A DNA stretch of 64,000 nt from Allolobophora icterica (Eukaryota > Annelida > Clitellata > Crassiclitellata > Lumbricidae). The stretch lies in the NCBI GenBank assembly GCA_963556255.1, contig OY744606.1, forward strand, positions 81,992,715 through 82,056,714. The letters are read 5' to 3'. The notes below the pieces were generated by a model, which saw only the letters and a program-made list of their open reading frames with translations, searched no databases and was not told the DNA's origin. The position numbers and the translations under genes were made by a program. The first letter of the stretch is position 1; every line of letters starts with the position of its first letter. This document shows, one piece after another, positions 8,097 through 39,475 of the stretch.

Positions 8097-8433
8097 CAGA
8101 GCGCTGCCGCATTTCCGCGGTGTTTTCATGCGAGATGGTCTGCCAGCCGTGGCTCGTGAGAAGGAGTGTGGAGTTGTTAATTTAGATTCCGGTTCCGGCG
8201 ATGGTACTCACTGGGTCGCCTATTGGATAGATGGACCTACAGCCGTCTATTTTGATAGTTATGGGCTGGATCCACCTCTCGAAATTTCTCGATATTTAAA
8301 AAATCCTATAAGAACTCAAACATTTCAGCTACAGGGGCCTGATGATGTCGTATGTGGTCATCTCTGTCTACTCGTTCTAAGAGAGCTCGCTGCTGGAAAG
8401 AATTTTGAAGATATCGTGCTTGACTTATGTTAG
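8059..8433 (+). CDS. Adenain-like cysteine protease
   Basis: Maturation protease of the virion. The catalytic histidine is in GTHWVAYW, the acidic partner in YFDSYG, and the cysteine in VVCGHLCLLVLREL, the adenovirus protease order H-D/E-C. The only ATG (8128) would drop conserved N-terminal residues encoded from about 8071, including LSNFDIEK and HFRGVF; upstream the frame is closed by a TAA at 8026-8028 and has no ATG. The simplest readings are -1 frameshifting from the preceding gene, non-AUG initiation, or a fusion broken by an indel. With the upstream part the enzyme has about 124 residues, near the short end for the Polinton family. Confidence 0.85.
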   Translation, partial: LKPLSNFDIEKVARALPHFRGVFMRDGLPAVAREKECGVVNLDSGSGDGTHWVAYWIDGPTAVYFDSYGLDPPLEISRYLKNPIRTQTFQLQGPDDVVCGHLCLLVLRELAAGKNFEDIVLDLC

Positions 8434-8461
8434 ACTTCCGTCACCCTTTTTTGTATAAAAA

Positions 8462-10324
8462 ATGCCGGTTGATAAATTTGGAAGAGACGGTGGAGGCGGG
8501 GTGGGAGGGGGGCAGATAAGCGCCGCTGGGCTCGTCCACAAAGCGGGTGATACCATGATGGGAATTCTGTCGGCTGGAGGTTTTCGACTGACAAACGTGG
8601 GAACGCCCACGATGGAAACAGACGCCGCGACAAAGGCTTATGCAGACATCATAGATCAGGACAACTTACAAATCACCGGTGGAACGATGTCTGGTGTTCT
8701 AAAAATGGGTGGCCACAAAGTTACTGGGCTGCCCACAGACACAGCAACGTCCGATAGCGACGCTGCGAGTTGGGCACAAGTGGTACGATACGCGGACCAG
8801 AAGGCGACCGCAGCCGAAAATCATGCAGACCAAAAACTTATCGATGCCAGGCAGTACACGGACGAGAAGAATGCGGGGCTGAGAGATTCCGTTAGGCAGT
8901 ATGCAGATGACAAGGACCTTATTGTTAAAAGTTATGTTAACGAGCAAGATGTTATCGTCAGGAATGCGTGCGTGCTCAAATCCGGCGGCGTAATGACTGG
9001 AAGTTTAGTTATGGGTGGCCACCGAGTTACTGGGCTCCCAACAGAAATTTCAGGATCCGATAGCGACGCAGCGAGTTGGAAACAAGTGTCAACAGCGGTC
9101 GCTGGCGCTCTAGTAAAACTCGATAGAGTACCAACGGAGTCGTTGCATGTGGTGAATAAGCGGTATGTAGATTCCCGCGACGCTTCTTACAGACAGTACG
9201 TGGATGAGAAGGTCACCACCGCTAGAAGATATGTGGACGAGAAGCATGCTATCGTAAGAGGCGGGCATGTGCTCAAAAGCGGCGATTCTATGACTGGTGA
9301 TTTGACCATGGGTGGTAAAAGAGTGACTGGACTCCCAACAGAAATTCCAGGATCCGATAGCGACGCCGCGAGTTTGAAACAGGTGACGCAGCTGATCAGC
9401 AACGCCACTAAGAATAATGACACGGCGCCGGCTGGACCAAAGTACTTGACTAACAAACGGTATGTGGACGCGAAAAACGCTGAGATTGGAGCTTCAGTTA
9501 GACTCTATGCGGACCAGAAAGCTGAAGCTGCTAAGACGTACGCCAACGAGCAAGATGTTATCGTTAGGAGCGCATGCGTGCTTAAAGCTGGTGATGCAAT
9601 GACTGGTGATTTAATCATGGGCGGTAAAAGAGTTACTGGGCTCCCTACGGGCGCAGCAACGTCCGAAAGCGACGCGACGAGTATGGCACAAGTATCGAAG
9701 CTGATCGCCGACAACATGACAAAGAGTGATAGAGTACCAACAGAACCGTTGCATGTGACAAATAAACGGTATGTAGACAGTGAGATAGCTAATGAAAGGC
9801 GATACGTGACGGGCATCAAGATTCTCAACTACAGCGGCCATATTCCGCCCCTTTCCAGAAACGTTTCCGAAACGGGTTTTATTGCCTCAGCCAACGAATC
9901 TTTACCCACTAACCCGCCCCATATGGCATTCAACTCGGGTGTGAGAGGTGAGTGGAGGACGGCGTCCACATCGAGAACCCAGATTGGGGATCGGGTTACA
10001 GGGACTTATTTAATGATTGAATGCCCGACGCTTGTGCGAATATGGAAGGTTAGTCTGGCCGGGGGATCTAGTCCTACTGCTCCGCGTATCACGTCCTGGA
10101 AGTTTTATGGGGTTCCAACCACCGATTCACAGAGAGTCCCTGCTCTCATTTCCTCCACTGTCGCTTTGACTAATTCTGCACAAGAGTTCACCTTCACTTG
10201 TGACACAGAACACAAAAAATTCATGCTGGTGGTCTTGGCCACCAGCCCAACACAAGGTACTTTTGGAATATCCCACTTCCAGATCTATACATATTTTAGA
10301 CACGGGGGACAGTCAGTAGTATAG
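8462..10324 (+). CDS. Fibre-like trimeric attachment protein with tandem modules
   Basis: 620 residues. After a glycine-rich N-terminus (GGGGVGGG, a flexible anchor) come four modules of about 100 residues, each with MTGxLxMGGxxVTGLPT followed by SDSDAxS and later TNKRYVD; they start near residues 76, 178, 277 and 379, with a divergent fifth copy near residue 33 (DAATKAYAD). Such repeats occur in phage tail fibres and adintovirus fibre genes and form trimeric shafts. The last 160 residues lack the repeat and probably form a head domain that binds the host cell (inference). The start follows TTTTTTGTATAAAAA directly. Confidence 0.8.
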   Translation: MPVDKFGRDGGGGVGGGQISAAGLVHKAGDTMMGILSAGGFRLTNVGTPTMETDAATKAYADIIDQDNLQITGGTMSGVLKMGGHKVTGLPTDTATSDSDAASWAQVVRYADQKATAAENHADQKLIDARQYTDEKNAGLRDSVRQYADDKDLIVKSYVNEQDVIVRNACVLKSGGVMTGSLVMGGHRVTGLPTEISGSDSDAASWKQVSTAVAGALVKLDRVPTESLHVVNKRYVDSRDASYRQYVDEKVTTARRYVDEKHAIVRGGHVLKSGDSMTGDLTMGGKRVTGLPTEIPGSDSDAASLKQVTQLISNATKNNDTAPAGPKYLTNKRYVDAKNAEIGASVRLYADQKAEAAKTYANEQDVIVRSACVLKAGDAMTGDLIMGGKRVTGLPTGAATSESDATSMAQVSKLIADNMTKSDRVPTEPLHVTNKRYVDSEIANERRYVTGIKILNYSGHIPPLSRNVSETGFIASANESLPTNPPHMAFNSGVRGEWRTASTSRTQIGDRVTGTYLMIECPTLVRIWKVSLAGGSSPTAPRITSWKFYGVPTTDSQRVPALISSTVALTNSAQEFTFTCDTEHKKFMLVVLATSPTQGTFGISHFQIYTYFRHGGQSVV

Positions 10325-10331
10325 AAAAAAT

Positions 10332-10886
10332 ATGACTGACGCGCACTACAAGATTCGGGGGTATCTCCGTCAACACGGAGAAATAGACATGTGCAAATAC
10401 AGCATAGACAGTCTAGGTGATGTGGGCCACTGGGGGTACGACATCCCGAAGCCCACCGCAGAGCTATTGACCGCGGTGCCTCAACAGCACATCGACTTCG
10501 TGTCTGACGATTACCACAACCGCGATATCTATACGGCGGCCGGAACGGTAACCACGACTGCGTGGCAAACTCTTCCATTGACCGCTGCGCGTTTTCCGTG
10601 TATAACTTTGCAAACCACCAATCAGGGGGTTTCGTTAGAGGGCGGGTTCTGGAAGCTTACAGTCTTTGGTGTTTGCGGTGGTGATGCAACAGTTCGCGTT
10701 ATAGCACCGGCAGCTGCTGGGGGTAGCATCGATCGTACAGTTGACATTCAAAGTGGACAATTTGATGCATCTAGGGCAATATTCATTCCAGGACAAACGA
10801 GTTTTCGAATTGAAGGAAAAAAGAGAGGCGTTTTAAGTACTTCAACTATTGAGTTAAACGTAACGTTACTGATAGAGCAACTATAA
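10332..10886 (+). CDS. Accessory beta-rich protein, unknown
   Basis: 184 residues, begun 8 bp after the fibre stop. I do not recognise the family. The N-terminal 60 residues are polar with HWGYDIP; the remainder alternates short beta-type stretches rich in T, V, G and F. No transmembrane segment or signal peptide is visible. Its place right after the fibre gene and its all-beta look suggest a second spike or receptor-binding component, but this is only context. The frame is intact. Confidence 0.6.
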   Translation: MTDAHYKIRGYLRQHGEIDMCKYSIDSLGDVGHWGYDIPKPTAELLTAVPQQHIDFVSDDYHNRDIYTAAGTVTTTAWQTLPLTAARFPCITLQTTNQGVSLEGGFWKLTVFGVCGGDATVRVIAPAAAGGSIDRTVDIQSGQFDASRAIFIPGQTSFRIEGKKRGVLSTSTIELNVTLLIEQL

Positions 10887-10892
10887 AAAAGT

Positions 10893-11498
10893 ATGTCTTT
10901 GTACCCACCGCTGATGGAGTCAACAATTTCGTCAGACACGACGTCGCAAACATTTCGCTTGCAGAAGATCGGCGAAATAGAAGCCTTCCTGAGGTCAGAG
11001 GCGATAAGTCGAGGACAACTGTGCAAAAAGTATAAGAGGGTTGTGGATGTTGCTAATGGGGCCTCGGCCGGCCTTGCGATAGTTAGTCTTGGAACTGGGG
11101 TGGGTGGGGCGGCTATGTTGGCCACTGGCATTGGTTTTATTCCTGGTATTGTTCTAGAGAGTTTAGCCATAGCGACGAGTTTTCTGGATATTATTGGAAA
11201 TGTTATTAGTAGAAGTTTTGTTGCTAAAGCTTCAAAACACGACGAAATTTGTATTTTGGCGGAGAGTAAGCTAAACACAGTTCATGACCACATTTCTAAG
11301 GCGCTGGAGGACACGGCTATTAGCGATGAAGAGTATAAGCTTATTCTGGGAGAGGAGGAGAAATATAGAACGATGAAACGTGATATACAAAGCAAGAGCG
11401 GAAAAAAAGAGTTGCCGAGTCAAAGCAAAGACGAGATGGTGGCGGAACTGATCAAGAAACTAACCAGCGCTGGGTCTTGCCCGCGAACCTCAAAATAA
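10893..11498 (+). CDS. Accessory protein with glycine-rich hydrophobic core
   Basis: 201 residues, 7 bp after the previous stop. A charged helical start is followed by a long hydrophobic, glycine-rich region (about residues 55-108, with GTGVGGAAMLATGIGFIPG) able to form two membrane helices, then a helical C-terminal half with AESKLNTVHDHISKAL and SDEEYKLILGEEEKY. From memory this C-terminal pattern recurs in proteins near animal Polintons; function unknown. The layout recalls pore-forming or apolipoprotein-L-like proteins, which I offer as a hypothesis. AATAAA overlaps the stop codon and may be the polyadenylation signal. Confidence 0.65.
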   Translation: MSLYPPLMESTISSDTTSQTFRLQKIGEIEAFLRSEAISRGQLCKKYKRVVDVANGASAGLAIVSLGTGVGGAAMLATGIGFIPGIVLESLAIATSFLDIIGNVISRSFVAKASKHDEICILAESKLNTVHDHISKALEDTAISDEEYKLILGEEEKYRTMKRDIQSKSGKKELPSQSKDEMVAELIKKLTSAGSCPRTSK

Positions 11499-11644
11499 AA
11501 GTTTTCATCGTAGGTGGTTGGAGTAGTGAGTCCGTTATTCCTAGCGCGCCACCGCCGTACGATTAGGAGGGGGTCAACATTTTGCCGACGTTTCGTAGTA
11601 GTGTCACATCCATATTTAGCTTCTAATAATGCGGAAGGCTTATT

Positions 11645-12300
11645 TTTTCTAATTTACAACGAAATTTACAGGGGGTCCAAATTTGGCAAACGGTCCCGAA
11701 GTCATACCACACCCTCATTATACCGCAGAATGCTTAATTTTTCTAATTTACAACGAAATTTATGGGGGGTCCAAATTTGGCAATCGGTCCCGAAATGATA
11801 CCACACCCGCATTATACCGCGGAATGTTTGATTTTTTCTAATTTATAACGAAATATATGGGGGGTCCAAATTTGGCAAACGGTCCCGAAGTCATACCACA
11901 CCCGCATTTTACCGCAGAATGCTTAATTTTTCTAATTTATAACGAAATATATGGGGGGTCCAAATTTGGCAAACGGTCCCGAAATGATACCACACCCGCA
12001 TTATACTTCTAACACCGCAGAATGCTTGATTTTTCTAATTTATAACGAAATTTGTGGGGGGTCCAAATTTGGCAAACGGTCACGAAATGATGCCACACCC
12101 GCATTATACCGCTGAATGTTTGATTTTTTCTAATTTATAACGAAATATATGGGGGGTCCAAATTTGGCAAACGGTCACGAAATGATGCCACACCCGCATT
12201 ATACCGCAGAATGTTTGATTTTTTCTAATTTATAACGAAATATATGGGGGGTCCAAATTTGGCAAACGGTCACGAAATGATGTCACACCCGCATTATGCT
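11645..12300. repeat. 95-bp tandem array at right flank of the Polinton
   Basis: Seven copies; the marker GGGGGTCCAAATTTGGCA starts at 11671, 11765, 11860, 11954, 12057, 12152 and 12247, giving steps of 94-95 bp and one of 103 caused by a short insertion. Each copy includes the 10-bp palindrome CCAAATTTGG. It may be subterminal or terminal repeat sequence of the element. Confidence 0.9.
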
Positions 12301-13900
12301 GCAAAAGGCCTATCGAATGTACTATGTTTAGCCTTTTTCTGTTATGTGCTTTAGTAAATATACACCACAGATAAACGAATGATCTTTCTTGCGCGGTAAA
12401 CATGCTGTTTAACCCATTTTCGCGCTGACTGACCTCTTTTTGAAGTGAATATAGGTTTTCCAGGTCGCTTTAAAAATTTATGTTCGTTTGGCAATGACTA
12501 TAGACAGTGTGCTAAACCACATGTTTTTATGATATATAGACAATGCAACAGCCACAAGGTTAACGAGCACAGCAAAAACCACGGTAATTCCATACCCGCA
12601 TTTATCTGAACTGGACTGCTTAAAAATAGCAGTGGGCTCAAAAGCCAGACGACCTGGCAACACAGTTTCAACCTTTCGATAAACAGACTCATTCAGGCTA
12701 TTACTTTGTACATAGCAGTCCATATATTGTAGTGCTGCAGACTTTCAAGCAAACGTGGTTAAGCAACGTTTCAAGCAACACGATGATTACACTCGTTTTA
12801 TTAGGCGGAGCCACCGCAACCAGAATAAAGAGAATAAATAACTTGAATACATAACTAGAATAAATAACTAGAACGGGGTGCAATTGAGAGGAAGCTCGAG
12901 AGAGAGGCTCTGACACAGATGATAGTCTTCTGAGCCACTTAAAACCTTGTAATGTTATGTTATGTTATGTTAAATAGAGGTTTATATGTTATTAAACAGA
13001 AAGCGGTGCACTGCTTCATTATAACGGTTATAAATATATTAATAACCTACTACATATATACAAACATAATACGAGCACTCTACATCTGATTAACGGCATG
13101 ATCAATGGTTAATAGTTCTGTTGTACGCGAGGCCTCATATAGGCTTATAAACACATTCCATGGCTAAAAGCAACGATGAATGGTTGTTACTGACCTAGAT
13201 TGCGCGAACTAATGCGCGAGAGACTGTAAACAACAGGTGCGGGATCAGGCAGTGTATAGACTACATCAATTACTTGGCACGCACACTTCCCTTCCCTTTT
13301 TAGTTGATGGTGTTATTGAGCCATTTATCAGCGCCGGCTGCTGGTTCGTGTGCCAGACAAGCCTACGAATCCTTGATTGACATGTCTGAATAGACAACAG
13401 GGTGGGCTTAAATAATGAGGCGCAGCTTTAAAGCCAATCTGTTTATAAGGGCTAGTTGGCCACGAGAAGGCTTGGATGCACTGGCTTCCCACCCCATAAA
13501 ATACGCTCTAGTAAATCGAAAAAACGACTCGTAGATATGTCTAGATTTTTCAGCGTAATATGAATTATATCATTATAAGCCACCACGGCTTCTGGGGCGC
13601 CTTAAAAGTGGTGACCCCTTATTTTAAAAGGCGGTGGCGGCTTGTAAGCGCTATATAGCATCTACTAGACTGGTTTTCTTGCGGATTTCATGCCGGAAGC
13701 ACCCGAGTATTTTTATTGTGTATCAAGCGCTGCATAAGTTGACCAAGTACTGATTTCAACTGGATGAAAAGTATGACTGAGTGATTCAATTTGCTGATGG
13801 AAATCATGTTTAGCCGTAGTACTACACAGAATATGCATAACTGTTGATTAGTTGAATTTATTTGCTGTTTTCATCGTCTTTTATTTCTTTTGCATTATTT
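12301..13900. other. Intergenic DNA, no gene recognised
   Basis: AT-rich sequence without a supported gene. It holds a short TTATG repeat at about 12953-12973. The right end of the Polinton may lie near its start, but no terminal inverted repeat can be verified. Confidence 0.6.
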
Positions 13901-13907
13901 AATGTAA

Positions 13908-20557
<6,650 letters not shown>

Positions 20558-21079
20558 GACCAACCCAGTAGCAGCAACAGCTGCCTTTGATCCAACCATT
20601 TGCCAAAGCATCCTTCCGTCAAGTGATGTCCAACCGCCTTCCATCGATACACTTGTTGTCTACTGAAAATGTTTTGTCCTTATAATTATCAACTTCTAAT
20701 TGTCCATAGGAAATAAGTTTATTGTATATATTTCACTTATGATTTACATAACTTACATTTTTTAAACGTGATATTTTGTTAAGTATCCAACTCAAAATCA
20801 AGCCATGAACTGTGCCATTAACTAAGTAGTTGTTGTGTTTTGTGTGTCTCTGAAGTCATCGATGTAGATCAAATGCTCTGTGATCTGTGGCAGTTACCAG
20901 GTGAATTTTCACTGAATCTAAAAATGCTGGAAAGTCCAAAATGTTCTGACATAGGCAACAACTGGTGGATAAAGTCATCCACAGAACATTCAAGGAATAA
21001 AACACCTGAAACTTTGATTTGTGTTCTGTTACAGTCTTTTGTTAAACTAACATTAACATTTAGTCATTAAAATTAACCT

Positions 21080-35058
<13,979 letters not shown>

Positions 35059-35089
35059 CTACAGCAACAAATGACAAAACGAAATTAGA

Positions 35090-36097
35090 ATCAAGCAATT
35101 AAATTAAAAACTAAATAAAAAAACTATTTTCTACGACCTGTCTCCTATCCAGCAAATACAAGCAGGCACAACAGCGAACGCTTTGTAAGAAACACAACAT
35201 GGATCAACGCAGATGCCAATCCACATAACTTAAGCAGAATCCAATACGGTCAATCGCATCACAAAGACACCTGGAGGAGTGGAGGTATTACCAGATGTGT
35301 CAGTAACAACCGTGTCTTCCCCCGTGGCTACTCCTTGACCCATAGAGCCATATAGCAGCTCGGGTACCATTTGCCTGTCATGGCCCTCTGGGTGTCATTC
35401 CACTGTCTCCCAATGGCACAATGAATCATCTCCAAAACTTGTCTATACCATCTATAGTATTGCATGTTTTGGTCTCTTCCATCATGGGTGCATAGTGAAT
35501 CCCCAAAAATCCAATCCCTAAAACAGAATTTCTGCCAGATCCCCAAAATATTTTTTCAAATTTTTTTTATAAAATTATTTTCACAAATCTTACTTGTCAA
35601 AATGTTTTCTAACATACAATTCAGGATTTTGGCCGACTACGCCATACTAGTTTTCAGCATTCAAATGCTTGGTAGAAAAATTCTTGGGGAATTCAGTCAA
35701 TTTTGAATTTTCATCACTTTTGAGGAATTGTATTTCAGGGATTTGGGTTAAACCTTCACTTACAGGACTAATTGTCTGATGAAATGACAATCGACTGATT
35801 GTTTGGGCTACAGAAGTCAATCATTCATTCAGAAGTCATTCATTCAGAAGTCATTCAGTCATTCAGAAGTCATTCATTCACTAAGAAGTCACTCCATTCA
35901 TTGCCTTGCCCTGATCATACTGATGACACATTATTTCTGTCACTGGCCCTAGACCCTGAACCTCTCTTCTGGCACATGATCATAAATGAAAACTCCCCTG
36001 AAGGCTGTTTCTGTGTCTTTGCGGTTCGCCCTGGTGCTTTTGGAACTGACTAACCCCCGAATTTCGCAAGCACACACTATTTACCTTTGCAATAATG

Positions 36098-36157
<60 letters not shown>

Positions 36158-37555
36158 TTCGTGTTTACTGACAAATCACAGTATGTAACATTGAAACATA
36201 TGACGGTACAATTATTGAGATCTTATAGAACATGTCTTGGTAGCCTGTTAGGCACCCGCTCATTTTACAGCGCCCCCTATGGAGTGGAAGGCTGAGTCGA
36301 CCTAAGGGGGCTTGCGGGTATCGAACCGCATCTTTCAAAACCTTATGTTCTTCGAGCAAGAGTGTTACCATTCATCTATCCCCCATAGACGATTTCATCA
36401 CGGCACAAGAATACAAAATCTGACTATACGCAGACACTCTGACTTGATCATCGGTACGACTGTAACAATCCTAGTCCATTGTAATACAGTCTGCAACTTT
36501 TAGACAAACTCTGCCGTCGTGCATAATTAGTAAACACGAGGGGACCTCTAGATTCTTGTTTCATCTAACGCAGTATGCAAAACAACGCACATGTTGCTAT
36601 CGTTACTCCCATTATCGCTCAAACGGGAATTAGCTTCTATACAAATGTTTTCCCAGTAAACAAAATATCGAAACTTATCGCACCCTAAAATTTTCGGTTA
36701 ATAAGACGCGTTGAACAATCATTGTTCTTCTCAACAAAACACGAAGAAAACCAGGTTTAAATAAACTTCTCGACATTGTTTTCGTCGTTATGCATACGCT
36801 TGTTCTTCTATTACCTCGTTGGCTTAAAGCAGAGCCTTCTATTACAGATAGAAGGCTCTGATATAGAAGGCTCTGGCTTAAACTTATAACTATAAATAGA
36901 ACTCATAGAGATGGTGTATGAAATGTAATGTAAATCTCCGAAAACTCAGCGCCACACAAAAGTCACGTCAGGAGACCAGCTTTAACATCGGCGCTATATC
37001 AAATCAAATCCGCAATAGCCATGTCCGCCTTGTCCGTTACGATGCCAGGTCAGAGTCCGGGGAGGTCAAGCCGAGGAGACAGTAGGGTGCTACTGCAGTG
37101 CATATTAAAGGGAGTTTGACTGTTTGACCAGGCCTACTGGGAGAGAGTCGGCCACGACTAGGGGGTCTGAGGGAGCGTCGTAACTTCCCTAGCGGGGTCT
37201 GGGTGTAGTTCCAGCCGACAACGCATTTTAGAGCATTTGCTGCCAAACGGAGCCAGTTTTAGGCCCTAGCCACTTTATTTTACCAAATTTGTTTTCTATC
37301 ATTATCACCTTGTCACCTTGTGCTGTCAACTCCTGGAGCTCTAGCGATCGTCATGATACACATTTTCCATTGCTTCCTGTTCGAAGTCACATCTCTTAGT
37401 TCTTCCAAATTCATGCCAGTTACATCGTGAATCTCATCCATCCATTTCTATCATTATAGGCCTACATAATGATATCCCTAGGCTATTTAAGTCATGCATA
37501 GAAGTTTGAAAATAATTATGACATAATTAGTTCAACAATACCACCAAACTAATTG
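35090..37555. other. Non-coding stretch upstream of METTL17-like exons
   Basis: No supported exon. Contains an ATTCAGAAGTC repeat near 35820-35885, an (AAT)n microsatellite at 36097-36156 and a tRNA-like segment near 36300-36385 (reverse strand, with GGTTCGATACC). The missing first exon of the METTL17-like gene should lie here; a frame with KQESRGPLVFTNYARRQS near 36490-36570 (reverse) is a weak candidate. Confidence 0.4.
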
Positions 37556-37559
37556 ATTA

Positions 37560-37800
37560 TAATTATTATTATTCCGGATATTTCTATAGCGCCTCTCGAA
37601 GTCTACTACTACTCAGAGGCGCTCCCGACTACAGCATTTGATACTGTGCCGGAATTTTCACGCCGAAGCGCCACGAGCAATTGCGAGTGAAGGACTTGCC
37701 CAAGGTCCGTACGCAGCGGCTAGAGTGGGATTCGAACCTGCAACCCTCCGGTCACAAGGCGCCGAACTTACCACTGAGCCACCACGACCCACACGTGACA
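37560..37800 (-). mobile_element. tRNA-derived SINE with LINE-like 3' tail
   Basis: On the reverse strand: GTGGCTCAGTGGTAAG (A box), GCAGGTTCGAATCCCACTC (B box), central block GACCTTGGGCAAGTCCTTCA, then GGGAGCGCCTCTGAGTAG and GAGGCGCTATAGAAAT and an AATAATAATTAT tail. The tail matches the end of the LINE fragments at 39.4, 48.2 and 60.7 kb. Confidence 0.85.
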
Positions 37801-38034
37801 GGCTCAGAGGGGGCAATCTTGTTTCACAGGTGAGGGACATGAGACACTTTTGAACTGATCTGGTAAAAACGAGGTTAAAAATTTGTTTGCACGTGAGCAC
37901 GAAAAAAATGTTTGACCTTTTTTGGTGTTTCTTCAAAATTTGGGAGAACAACTGTAAACTAGTGTCCCCCACTCACTGTTAAACGTGGGTATCTTGTCCC
38001 CCTCAACCCCTTAGGATCGCCGCCCCTGGACAGG

Positions 38035-39475
38035 ATGAGTGACTGTGACCCAGTGGGCCAGTGGAGGAGTTGCAGCTACAATAGAGTAGGGCCTATTGTA
38101 GCAAATCAGTTGATTGTTTATTTAGACAAGAATTGTTTGCTGCAGCCCTCTCAACAATCTGGATTTCGCAGGAGTCACTCGACGGAGGCCCTCTTAATCC
38201 GCCTTTTGTCTTACCTTTATGGTGCCATGGATGCTGGGTTGATCTCTCTTTTAGCCCTCTTTGACGTGAGCTCGGTCTTTGACACTGTTGATCATCACAT
38301 TCTCCTCCAACGCCTCTCTGTTTCTTTTTGGCTGACTGGTGGGCCACTTGAGTGGCTTCGATCGCTCCTTCTTGTCAGAGCGCACTAACTGTGTAGTTTT
38401 TGGCTCTTCTAGATCTGGCTGGGTCCCTGCCCCTTATGGCGCTCCTCAGGGCTCAGGCCCTTTACTTTATATTATTTATACCGCTGGTTTTGGCCCCTTG
38501 TTGGAGGTATATGCGGGCTTCTTCGCCAGCTATATGCTGATGATGTTCAGGCATACGTTCACTGGTGGGGTGGTAGCTGCTGTACTGCAGATGACTCAAG
38601 CTATGGAGTCCTTTCTGCTTGGTTAGCCTCCAACCGCTTGCTCTTAAATGCTACTAAAACTCAATTTATCTGGCTGGGTGGTGGTAGGCGATTGGCGGGT
38701 GTTAACTGGCCCCTGGTGGCAGAAGCCTTTCCGCATATCACCTTCCTGGATGTGGTTCGGGATTTAGGAGTCCTCCTGGATCGTACACTTAGCTTCTTCC
38801 AACATGTTAACCAGCTTACCCGTAACTGTTATTATCAACTGCGCCAGTTGCGGCTTACATGTATTTCTCGTTCTCTGTCTCATGATGCTACTGTCATACT
38901 TATACATGCTTTTGTAACAAGCAGGCTGGACCACTGCAGTGCGATCTTGGTTGATCTGCCGCTTGGATTGATTGGCAGCCTCGACCGGGTTCTTCGGTCA
39001 GCTGCTCGGCTCATTGGACGCATCCCTAAATATGCCCCTATTTTGCATACATGCGTGATGTGCTGCATTGGCTCTCTGTCCAGCAGCGTATCTGCTATAG
39101 GGTTGCTGTACTGGTATGGCGCTGTCTCTTAGGCTGTGCCCCGGCCTATTTGTGTGAGCTCTGCCGCCCGGTCTCTGATTCAGTTGGTCGGCGTGCTCTT
39201 CGGTCTTCTTCTGCAGGGGGAGAACTTTTAGTCCATCAGGCTCGCTCCACAATTATGCAACGCCGGGCTTTCTCTATAGCTGGGCCCTCCATTTGGAATG
39301 GTCTTCCGTTAGAGATTCGCCTTCTCCCCAAGGGTAACACATCTGCTTTTTACAAGCTGCTCAAGTCTAATCTCTATTGCCGTGGCTGGGCTTGGAGCGC
39401 TTCTGAGTAGGTTTCTTGAAGGTGCGCTAGGCCCCTATATTAAATTTTTGAATGAATGAATGAATGAATAAAAAA
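38035..39475 (+). mobile_element. CR1/L2-like LINE, 3' part, decayed
   Basis: Reverse transcriptase fragments in several frames: LLQPSQQSGFRRSHSTEALL, ALFDVSSVFDTVDHHILL, YGAPQGSGPLLY, then YADD at about 38533 in another frame, and the C-terminal domain with CLGRTLSFF-like, RSAARLIGRIPK, LHWLSVQQRI and AGPSIWNGLP. Frameshifts and stops show it is dead. It ends with GGAGCGCTTCTGAGTAG, AATTTTTGAATGAATGAATG and an A-rich tract. Confidence 0.88.

Larger units (their letters stand above)
1..11500. mobile_element. Polinton/Maverick (adintovirus-like) element, left-truncated by window
   Basis: Thirteen closely packed reading frames form one unit that combines a protein-primed DNA polymerase, rve integrase, packaging ATPase, double-jelly-roll-type major capsid, penton-like protein and adenain-like protease. 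This is the established hallmark set of Polintons and adintoviruses. The frames face three ways: polymerase rightward, integrase and phospholipase leftward, then ATPase through accessory genes rightward. Spacing is often under 40 bp and no introns are needed. All frames read here are uninterrupted apart from one possible programmed frameshift, so the copy looks young. The left end lies outside the window, so terminal inverted repeats and target duplication cannot be checked; the right boundary is an estimate between the last gene and about 12.3 kb. Confidence 0.93.

Noticed and set aside
7695..8129. 144-codon reverse-strand frame
   Set aside because: Shadow of the minor virion protein gene; arginine/proline-rich mirror of its codons.
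36296..36385. tRNA gene on the reverse strand
   Set aside because: GGTTCGATACC and a near acceptor stem are present, but the T loop has eight bases and the acceptor has a mismatch; more likely a SINE or tRNA relic.
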